Shown here piece by piece: positions 24,214 to 31,165 of a DNA stretch of 64,000 nt. The position numbers were made by a program, and so were the translations under genes. The DNA comes from CAYNST01 sp964434105 (GTDB lineage Bacteria; Pseudomonadota; Gammaproteobacteria; Pseudomonadales; Cellvibrionaceae): positions 88,701-152,700 of the forward strand of contig CAYSTJ010000001.1 in the NCBI GenBank assembly GCA_964434105.1. Direction: 5' to 3'. The notes under the pieces were generated by a model. The model had not been told where the DNA came from. It worked only from the letters and a program-made list of their open reading frames with translations, and made no database searches. Position 1 is the stretch's first letter, and each line of letters opens with the position of its first letter.

Positions 24214-26874
24214 ATGTTTGCAATGCGATTTTCCTCCGACATGGTTCGGGTCATAAAACTGACAGGTTTGCTTGTCAGTAGCGTCGCGCTTTTTGCGTGC
24301 GGCGGCGGCGGGGACCCAGGCGGTTCATCGTCAAGTACGAGCAGCACTGGTGGCACGTCCAGCAGCTCCACCTCATCATCGGGCGGCGCCCTGGTGGCAG
24401 AGGGGCGCAACTGGTTCGAGTTACAGTGTATCGGCTGCCATGCCGAAGGAAGCAACGGGGTTTTCAGTCGACTTGATCTGAATAACCTGAATGTGCCCGC
24501 TGCGCAATCGAACCTGGTTTCCTACATTGAAACAGCGATGCCGATCGTCCCCAGTCCGGCGGACTGTGACCGGGACTGCGCCGAAGCGGTTGTTGCCTAC
24601 CTGCAGGACACGCTCGCCAATGCCGGCAGTGGTTCCAGCTCTTCAGGTGGAACGGGCTATGTAGAAAGCTCGCTGCGCGGCGAAGGGATATACGACGAGC
24701 AATGTGCGACCTGTCACAGCGGCGATCGTATGACCGGGCTTTTCGATGAAGCGAATCTCCGTGACAATGAGATCTTCACGGTTACCGCGTTCCGCAACTT
24801 TGTACAGTCGCATCAGAATCTCGATGCGGATACCGCGAAATCCGTGGTGGACTACATCATTACCTGGAACCATCTGCCACTGGCAGATGCCAATGATAGC
24901 CGACCGGGTGCCATTAACGCGCCGCTGCGTGCCGAACAGTGTAATGTCAGCGGCAGCGAGGTAGCGGGCTACCGGTTACTGCGCCTATTGACCAAAGATG
25001 AGTTTGAAAACTCGGTCGAATTTTTGCTCGGCGTCAGTTTTGACGAGAGCGACTATCTGCCTTCCGATGGTACCGAAGGTGTCTTCCGCAATAATAATCA
25101 CCAGGTCATACTGCCCGGCCGGCAAATGTATCAGGGTTATCTGACGGCGATAGAATCAGCCGTAGAGCGCGCCGATACCGCCAACTTCCCGGGTCTTGGG
25201 TGTAGCGGCAACTACAATCAAAGCTGCGTGGATCGTGTAACCGGTGCTTTTGGTGCCCAGGTATTCCGCCGACCGTTGACCAGCGAAGAGCGTAGTTCCT
25301 ACGGTGAAATTGCCAACGGTATGCTGACTGACGGCGACATCCGCGAAGGTATCAAGCATGCGTTGATCGCCATGTTCACCTCGCCGCAGTTCCTGTATCG
25401 CCACGAGTTGGGTGAAAGTGAAGGCAACCGCTTTGCACTGGATTCCTATGAGCTGGCAACCTACCTGAGTTATACGCTGGCAGGCACAACGCCAAGCGCT
25501 ATTCCCCAATTGTGGGAAGCGGCCGGCAACGGCAGCCTTGATAGCGATAGTGGTGTCCGCACCGCCGTGTCCCAGGTACTGTCCAGCGCCCAGACTCGCG
25601 GCGCTGTCACAGAGCGCATGAGCTATGTTGTGCGGGCCTGGCTTGGCACCGACCGGCTGCCCAATTTCAGTAAAAACCGTGAACTTTACCCCGAGTTCAA
25701 CGATACCATCCGTATGGATATGACGCGGGAACTCGAATTGCTGTTCAGTGGCGTGATGCTGGACAGTGATGGTTCCTTCTCGGATCTGATGGCTCCCGGC
25801 CTCACCTATGTGAACAACAACCTGGCGAGCTACTATGGCATCAGTCCTCCCAGCTCGACCGACAGCAATGGTTTTGGTCCGGTACGCGGATTAACGGACC
25901 GTGGTGGTTTAATGCTCAGCGGTGCCTTCCTCTCCATGCACGGCGACTTTGATGATGCATCACCGATTCGTCGGGCGGTTTATATTCGCCGTAACCTCCT
26001 GTGTCAGGACATGCCTGCTCCCCCGGAAGGTGTGAACGTTGGTCGGGATTCCAAGCGCGAGGAAGTCAGTGAGTTCCTGGATGCGTCGACGACCACCAAC
26101 CGTATGGCATTTCATCGACTGACCGAAGGTACCGGGTGTGTCAAATGTCACGCCGAGCTGATCAATCCACTGGGCTTTGGTCTGGAGGATTACGATACGG
26201 TAGGCCGGTATCGTGCAACCGACTTCAACGGTAATGTCATCAATGCCGTAGGTCAGCTGTACTCTCCGACTCTGGACCTGCAGTTTTATGATGATATGGA
26301 GCGGTTGACCGATTATCACGAGTTCAATGGCGGGCAGGAGCTGGCGACCATGCTGGCGACAGGTGAAACGTCACAACTGGCGAAAACCTGTTTCGCCATG
26401 CACATGATGAGCTTCAGTGCCGGTGTGGATACCATGTCCATGATTGACTCCGAACGGCCGGATGCACGACCTCTGGCAGCCGGGGAGCGCGCGAGCTATG
26501 CCTGTGATGCACAGCAGTTGGTCGAGACTATCGACGCGTCAAGCCCGCGAGCCCTGCTGGAAGCCCTGGGTACGCTGGATACAGTCCGGTACCGTCGTGC
26601 CTGGGCCCGCGGAGGTTCGTCAACGGGCTCTTCGTCCAGCAGTTCATCGTCCAGCAGCAGCTCATCGTCCAGCAGTTCATCGTCCAGCAGCAGCTCGTCG
26701 TCCAGTAGCTCCTCCTCAAGCAGCTCCTCCGGCTCGGGCAGTGCGCAACAGTGTGACTGGTACGGAACCATGTTCCCGATCTGTCAGGTTGCGCAGGAAA
26801 ACTGGTCAGATGAAAATGGCGTCAGATGTATTTCGCTCTCTGCGTGTAACAGCGGACCGAATCCAATTCAGTAA
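24214..26874 (+). CDS. Multi-heme DUF1592/DUF1588-type lipoprotein with CBM10-like module
   Basis: 886-aa predicted lipoprotein (lipobox LFAC, Cys29). In order: a Ser/Thr/Gly linker (about 37-57); two cytochrome-c-like segments with heme motifs CIGCH (72-76) and CATCH (164-168); and a large region of the kind first named in planctomycetes (DUF1587/1595/1592/1588/1585). Marker segments are 'FGAQVFRRPLTSEE', 'ALIAMFTSPQFLYRHELGE', 'LSGAFLSMHGDFDDASPIRRA', a third CxxCH (CVKCH, 642-646) in 'CVKCHAELINPLGFGLEDYD', and 'LAKTCFAMHMMSFSAG'. A run of more than 35 serines follows. The last 40 residues begin CDWYGTMFPIC, with further Cys in 'VRCISLSAC', which matches the CBM10 pattern of Cellvibrio-type cellulases. 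The DUF1552 partner follows 43 bp later. Substrate unknown. Confidence 0.85.
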   Translation: MFAMRFSSDMVRVIKLTGLLVSSVALFACGGGGDPGGSSSSTSSTGGTSSSSTSSSGGALVAEGRNWFELQCIGCHAEGSNGVFSRLDLNNLNVPAAQSNLVSYIETAMPIVPSPADCDRDCAEAVVAYLQDTLANAGSGSSSSGGTGYVESSLRGEGIYDEQCATCHSGDRMTGLFDEANLRDNEIFTVTAFRNFVQSHQNLDADTAKSVVDYIITWNHLPLADANDSRPGAINAPLRAEQCNVSGSEVAGYRLLRLLTKDEFENSVEFLLGVSFDESDYLPSDGTEGVFRNNNHQVILPGRQMYQGYLTAIESAVERADTANFPGLGCSGNYNQSCVDRVTGAFGAQVFRRPLTSEERSSYGEIANGMLTDGDIREGIKHALIAMFTSPQFLYRHELGESEGNRFALDSYELATYLSYTLAGTTPSAIPQLWEAAGNGSLDSDSGVRTAVSQVLSSAQTRGAVTERMSYVVRAWLGTDRLPNFSKNRELYPEFNDTIRMDMTRELELLFSGVMLDSDGSFSDLMAPGLTYVNNNLASYYGISPPSSTDSNGFGPVRGLTDRGGLMLSGAFLSMHGDFDDASPIRRAVYIRRNLLCQDMPAPPEGVNVGRDSKREEVSEFLDASTTTNRMAFHRLTEGTGCVKCHAELINPLGFGLEDYDTVGRYRATDFNGNVINAVGQLYSPTLDLQFYDDMERLTDYHEFNGGQELATMLATGETSQLAKTCFAMHMMSFSAGVDTMSMIDSERPDARPLAAGERASYACDAQQLVETIDASSPRALLEALGTLDTVRYRRAWARGGSSTGSSSSSSSSSSSSSSSSSSSSSSSSSSSSSSSSSSGSGSAQQCDWYGTMFPICQVAQENWSDENGVRCISLSACNSGPNPIQ
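26617..26739 (+). repeat. Polyserine-encoding low-complexity tract
   Basis: Short AGC/TCG/TCC/TCA serine codons repeated in 12-15 bp units (TCGTCCAGCAGC-like) encode the long serine linker before the CBM10-like module. Mixed codons suggest selection for the protein sequence, while the near-repeats make the tract liable to length change. Confidence 0.85.
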
Positions 26875-26917
26875 ACGGACGTCCTGCTAGTTCAGACAAA
26901 ATAATAGGGTTAATGCT

Positions 26918-28228
26918 ATGAGATTTAGATATAAAAACGAGTTTGATAAAAGACGCAGAGACTTGTTCAAAACGATAACCTCTGCTGGTATTTCAAGCGG
27001 GTTACTGCGCTCCTGTGGACTTGTTGGCGGTATGATGATCGCCCGGGCCGCAGAAGCGCAGGGCGCACGCAAGCACTTGTTGCTCCTGACGGTCGGCGGT
27101 GCACCTGACAGCGAATGGCGTCCCAGTGGCAGCCGTATGGGCGCAGTATCTGCGCCGTACGACGATGTAAAGCAGCACATGAACTTCATTGCCGGCGCGA
27201 GCATGACTCAGGGCGGTCACGGCCTGATGTTCGAGCGCTTTACCGGCGGTAGCTTCCAGGCGGGCGATGACAGCTTCGACGCGAATATTGGTAAAACCAT
27301 CGGAGCCGATTATCCGCTGCGTTATTTGAACCTGGGTGTTCAGACAGCGGCCAATAACCTGACTGTGGAGTCCGTCAACAATACACGTACGGAGATCCCG
27401 TCAATTGATGATCCACGCAGTGCATTCTCCCGACTGACACTGGCCGCGGGCGGCAGCGGCGGTGGCGGCTCCAGTAGCGGCGGTGGCAGCAGTGGCGGTG
27501 GTAGCAGTAGTGGCGGCAGTTCACCACGTCAGATGTATGTTGACGTGCATAAGGAAGCAATCGATGCGTTGCGCGTCAAGCTCGGCCAGCACGAGCGCGA
27601 GAAGCTCGACAGCCATTTGAATGCGATTGAAGAAGTGGAGCGCAGTATTGCCGGTTCTGGCAGCAGCAGTAGCAGCAGTGGTGGTTCCACCCCGCCGCCG
27701 CCGACGGGAGGCTCCTGTACACTGACGCAGCCCAATGCGTCAGGCGAGGCAGGTAACCTGTTCGACCAGACCGCCAAAAACCAGATCGCCATCGCCGTAC
27801 TGGCCCTGCGTTGCAATATAACCGCGTCGGTATCGCTGGCATTCGGTAACGACAGCCATGGGTTCAATATCCCCGGCTATAATGACGTGTTCCATCAGTC
27901 TCACCACTGCTGTAACGACGCCATCGAGCCGTATATTACGACAGCACGCTATATGTGCAGCCTGGCTGCTGAAACCATTCGGCAGGCCGATGCCGCCGGA
28001 CTCCTGAGCGAGACGATTATCACTCAGGTAACGGATATGGGGGATGCTCGCGCCCATAACAATACCAACGTTCCGATGTTTGTGGCAGGTGCCGGTGTTC
28101 GCGGTGGTTCAGTCACCAATGCATCCGGTCGGCGATCGGTGGATCTGTTCCAGGGTGTTGCCAACGCGCTCGGTGTCAGTTCGCATCCGCAAGCCAGAAG
28201 CTGGTCCAGCAGCCCGGTCAGTATCTAA
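26918..28228 (+). CDS. DUF1552 (HxxSHH-type) exported protein
   Basis: 436-aa partner of the DUF1592-type lipoprotein. The basic N-terminus (KRRRDLFKT) followed by a hydrophobic stretch ending 'ARAAEAQG' looks like a Tat-type signal, although the motif is imperfect. The DUF1552 signature is seen as 'GNDSHGFNIPGYNDVFHQSHH', with the His/Ser cluster at about 326-330. A Gly/Ser linker (about 180-205) and a second Ser/Pro patch (about 247-262) interrupt the fold. The pair DUF1592/DUF1552 occurs together in several Gammaproteobacteria but its biochemistry is unknown. A terminator-like hairpin follows at 28299-28327. Confidence 0.85.
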   Translation: MRFRYKNEFDKRRRDLFKTITSAGISSGLLRSCGLVGGMMIARAAEAQGARKHLLLLTVGGAPDSEWRPSGSRMGAVSAPYDDVKQHMNFIAGASMTQGGHGLMFERFTGGSFQAGDDSFDANIGKTIGADYPLRYLNLGVQTAANNLTVESVNNTRTEIPSIDDPRSAFSRLTLAAGGSGGGGSSSGGGSSGGGSSSGGSSPRQMYVDVHKEAIDALRVKLGQHEREKLDSHLNAIEEVERSIAGSGSSSSSSGGSTPPPPTGGSCTLTQPNASGEAGNLFDQTAKNQIAIAVLALRCNITASVSLAFGNDSHGFNIPGYNDVFHQSHHCCNDAIEPYITTARYMCSLAAETIRQADAAGLLSETIITQVTDMGDARAHNNTNVPMFVAGAGVRGGSVTNASGRRSVDLFQGVANALGVSSHPQARSWSSSPVSI

Positions 28229-28236
28229 CCGCAACG

Positions 28237-28272
28237 GTCACTGTTCAGCGGGCAACCTACGCTGAACAGTGA
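28237..28272. repeat. Hairpin made of two MITE-like terminal repeats
   Basis: GTCACTGTTCAGC and GCTGAACAGTGAC face each other across a 10-nt loop, a perfect 13-bp stem. Eleven of the 13 positions match the terminal repeat of the dispersed mobile element (GTAACTATTCAGC). It may be an internally deleted remnant of an element, now serving as a 3' hairpin of the DUF1552 mRNA. Confidence 0.6.
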
Positions 28273-28298
28273 CATGCGACCGAAAGTTCCAAGCGGCA

Positions 28299-28327
28299 AA
28301 AGCCCGGTTTATACTGGGCTTTTTTTA
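28299..28327 (+). terminator. Rho-independent terminator after DUF1552 gene
   Basis: Stem AGCCC / GGGCT (28301-28305 with 28316-28320), extendable by flanking A/T pairs, with a run of seven T. It ends the DUF1592-DUF1552 unit 70-100 bp after the last stop. Confidence 0.85.
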
Positions 28328-28404
28328 TGGGCGCGACTTTTGTCCGGGTTGATAGTTGCCGGATTTCAGCGCCCCGACGATGGTATTTAATGTAAGGCAA
28401 TTCG

Positions 28405-29802
28405 ATGACCGCGACGCTTGACACGATAATGGCATGCCCCAAATGCGGCTCGGACAGTGAGACGGGTCTGAACGTGCCGCAGCTGTCCTGCACAACCTGC
28501 AATACGCGTTTTTTTGCGCTGGACGGGATGAACTGCTGGTTTGCAGCGGGACTGGCGCAAAAATATTTATGGGAGGACCTGTTGGCAAAGTTTCTTGACC
28601 TGAGCGTCGCCGCTGACAAAAGTCATCTGGCGTCGCTTGCGGGTCCTGGTCAACTTCCGCTGACCCGAAAGAAACTGCAGCGTCGGCACGAAGTCAGTGC
28701 CGCGTCCCGCAATGCCGTGGTAAAACTATTGCGACAGGCGGGACTTCGGCCTGCCCGTCGCCAGGAGTTTGCCGATTTTTCGCCACAGGGTTTGTCCCAG
28801 TATTTTGAATTAATGTTGCGCGACTGGGGCTGGCAGCCCCTGGGCGAGGCCGGATATCGGGTTTATGACGATGAAAACCGGTTGACGTTCAATAATATTC
28901 TGCCCGCGCTGGCGTCGGCGGGGGATGTGTCGATCAACAATATACTGGTGATCGGCTCAGGGGCCGGCCGCCTCAGCTGGGATCTGCACTGCCACCTCAG
29001 CCCGCAAAACACAGTGGCGCTGGATCGTCACCCATTGCTGGCCTATCTGTCCAAACGCATGATAAAGGATCAGGCATCAATCGAACTGCCTGAGATGCGG
29101 CTGTATCCCCATCACGAACCGGGCGGCACGCATGTGTGGCAGTTAAGCTGTCCCGGCGCGGAGCCGGCGCTGCACGAAAGCTGGAATGTAATTGCCGGCG
29201 ACGCCTGGTCGGCGCCATTTCGGCCGGCGTCGTTCGATATGATCGTGACGCCGTGGTTTATGGATATTAATGGGAGAGACGCGCGGGATCTGATTGCGCT
29301 GGTCGAGCGGTTGCTGCGGCCAGGCGGCGTGTGGCTGAATCATGGTCCTTTTCTGTATCCCGACGATTTGCCTGAAGCCTGTAAATACACCCCGCAGGAA
29401 CTACGCAAACTTTTGAGCATGGCCGGATATACCCTGGAGTTTGACCGGTTCGCGCTGGAACCCTATACCTGGTCACCGCTAAACCAGCGCGGCCGTACCG
29501 AAGAAGTCTGGACTTTTTTGGCACGTGCTGCCGCTGATCGCAGCCATTTGCAAAGCGCCGCAATACCGGAGGGCCGTTACCCGCGCGATAATCCGCCTGC
29601 GTGGCTGGTGTTGCCGCATCTCCCCGTGCCGGCATTCTGTGATAGTCGACATTTTCCCGACAGTCTTGGCAATATTGTGCAACTATTCGATGGATCCCGG
29701 TCTATCAATGACATCGCGGATATAATTGCGCCCAATGTGCCGGACAATCACGACCCTCGACAGTTCTTGTACGATTTATTTAATGAGTATCTGGTTGGGT
29801 AA
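28405..29802 (+). CDS. SAM methyltransferase with zinc-ribbon and PqqD-like ends
   Basis: 465 aa, three parts. Residues 9-40 hold two CxxC pairs (CPKCG, CTTC), a zinc-ribbon of the Trm112-like kind. The centre (about 160-375) is a class I methyltransferase: 'ILVIGSGAGRLSWDLH' for SAM binding, 'VALDRHPLLAYLSKRM', 'FDMIVTPWFMD', and 'LLRPGGVWLNHGPFLYPDD'. The last two recall the carnosine N-methyltransferase (N2227) group. The C-terminal 75 residues ('FPDSLGNIVQLFDGSRSINDIADII') look like a small PqqD-like winged helix, a domain that often binds peptide substrates. The target is unknown. The stop codon lies inside a mobile-repeat-like GTAATTCTTCAGCG. Confidence 0.75.
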   Translation: MTATLDTIMACPKCGSDSETGLNVPQLSCTTCNTRFFALDGMNCWFAAGLAQKYLWEDLLAKFLDLSVAADKSHLASLAGPGQLPLTRKKLQRRHEVSAASRNAVVKLLRQAGLRPARRQEFADFSPQGLSQYFELMLRDWGWQPLGEAGYRVYDDENRLTFNNILPALASAGDVSINNILVIGSGAGRLSWDLHCHLSPQNTVALDRHPLLAYLSKRMIKDQASIELPEMRLYPHHEPGGTHVWQLSCPGAEPALHESWNVIAGDAWSAPFRPASFDMIVTPWFMDINGRDARDLIALVERLLRPGGVWLNHGPFLYPDDLPEACKYTPQELRKLLSMAGYTLEFDRFALEPYTWSPLNQRGRTEEVWTFLARAAADRSHLQSAAIPEGRYPRDNPPAWLVLPHLPVPAFCDSRHFPDSLGNIVQLFDGSRSINDIADIIAPNVPDNHDPRQFLYDLFNEYLVG

Positions 29803-29861
29803 TTCTTCAGCGACGTCAGCACTGTATGTGCAGTTGCAACTGCCGGTTAACCGCTGAACAG
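29799..29861. mobile_element. Possible short remnant of the MITE family
   Basis: GTAATTCTTCAGC at 29799-29811 is identical to the left end of the element after bioD. GCTGAACAG at 29853-29861 resembles an opposite end. The interior is only about 40 bp and unrelated to the element body, and no 8-bp duplication is visible. The TAA inside it stops the methyltransferase. Confidence 0.4.
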
Positions 29862-29939
29862 GCCGCCTGATGAAGCATGGCTACTCCTGAATAAACGTCC
29901 GGCGCGCTTTCGGGCACTCAACCCAACCACGGAAAGTTC

Positions 29940-31028
29940 ATGAAAGTAGTGCACATAGAGGCAGGCCGTCACATGTATGGTGGGGCGCTGCAGGTCAGGT
30001 ATTTGTTACAGGGCCTGAAAGAAAAAAACGTTGATAATATTCTCGTCTGCCATCAGGGTTCCCCACTTGCACTCGAATGCCAGGGTTTGGCCGTCGTGCA
30101 CGAGGTGCATATTCGGGGTGATCTGGATTTTCGCTGGGCGGGCGCGGTAGAAGAAATACTGCGGGACGAACGGCCGGATTATCTGCATATCCATTCCCGA
30201 CGGGGCGCCGATTTCTGGGGGCTCCGTCTGGGCCGCAAATGCGGAGTGCCGGTGTTGGTTACGCGTCGTGTAGACCACCCTGAGCCCGCCTGGATTGCAA
30301 ACTGGAAATACAACAAAAGCGCACATCACGTGTTTGCCATTTCCGAGGGTATCCGGGAATTGCTGATCGGCGAAGGGGTGAAGCGTCACAAAATAACCAC
30401 AATCCGCAGTGCCGTCGACACGGCGGTGTTTACACCGGACGCCGACAGTCGCTGGTTCCAGAATGAATTCGGCTTTCAGTCGGGTAATCAGGTGATCGGT
30501 GTCATAGCACAGTTTATTGCGCGCAAGGGGCATCACGTGCTGATCAAGGTGTTACCGGCACTGCGTCGTCAATTTCCGGATGTGCGGATACTCTTGCTCG
30601 GTCAGGGGAAGCTGGAACGTGAGCTGAAAGCCGCTGTGGCGGATGCCGGTCTCGATAACCTGGTGACTTTTGCCGGGTTTCGAAACGACCTGCACCGGAT
30701 TATGCCAAATCTGTGTCTGGTGGTTCATCCGGCATTTCGCGAAGGACTCGGCGTGTCACTGCTGCAGGCAAGTGCCTGCGGCGTGCCGGTCATTGCGAGC
30801 CGCGTGGGTGGTATTGCGGAGGCGGTGTTACACGATCGCACCGGTTTGCTGGTGACCCCTGGCTCCCAGCCGGAATTGATGGCTGCGATCCAGTATCTGC
30901 TGGCAAGCCCGGAAATACGCAAACGGTTTGGCGAGGCGGGCAGGGAGTATATGCTGAACAGCTTCTCGATCGACAATATGGCCAGCCTTTATCTGAAGTA
31001 TTACCAGAAGCTGCAATATGCGCAATAG
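29940..31028 (+). CDS. Glycosyltransferase family 4 protein
   Basis: 362-aa GT-B glycosyltransferase with an N-terminal acceptor domain ('HIEAGRHMYGGALQVRYLLQGL', a variant of the GGA loop) and a C-terminal GT4 donor domain. The latter shows 'GVIAQFIARKGHHVLIKVLP', 'ILLLGQGKLERELK', 'VTFAGFRNDL' and the E-x7-E region 'FREGLGVSLLQASACGVPVIAS'. Such enzymes build lipopolysaccharide or other surface glycans. The gene is not within a recognisable glycan cluster. It lies downstream of the methyltransferase gene by 137 bp and converges on the cytochrome-like gene across a terminator. Confidence 0.88.
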   Translation: MKVVHIEAGRHMYGGALQVRYLLQGLKEKNVDNILVCHQGSPLALECQGLAVVHEVHIRGDLDFRWAGAVEEILRDERPDYLHIHSRRGADFWGLRLGRKCGVPVLVTRRVDHPEPAWIANWKYNKSAHHVFAISEGIRELLIGEGVKRHKITTIRSAVDTAVFTPDADSRWFQNEFGFQSGNQVIGVIAQFIARKGHHVLIKVLPALRRQFPDVRILLLGQGKLERELKAAVADAGLDNLVTFAGFRNDLHRIMPNLCLVVHPAFREGLGVSLLQASACGVPVIASRVGGIAEAVLHDRTGLLVTPGSQPELMAAIQYLLASPEIRKRFGEAGREYMLNSFSIDNMASLYLKYYQKLQYAQ

Positions 31029-31107
31029 AATATCCGGTTCACGCCATGCGACGCGCAAGGGTTGTTCAGGCCGTTGCCCGGGGTGGCATTCGTTTTGAAT
31101 TCGCGAT

Positions 31108-31137
31108 AAAAAAACCAGCCCGCATGGACTGGTTTTC
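31108..31137. terminator. Bidirectional terminator
   Basis: AAAACCAG and CTGGTTTT form an 8-bp stem with a 10-nt loop. On the reverse strand it is followed by seven T, which makes a strong terminator for the di-heme lipoprotein gene. On the forward strand only four T follow, a weaker stop for the glycosyltransferase gene. Confidence 0.85.
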
Positions 31138-31165
31138 GATGGTTAGTCGGGGTGCTACCCGCTAA

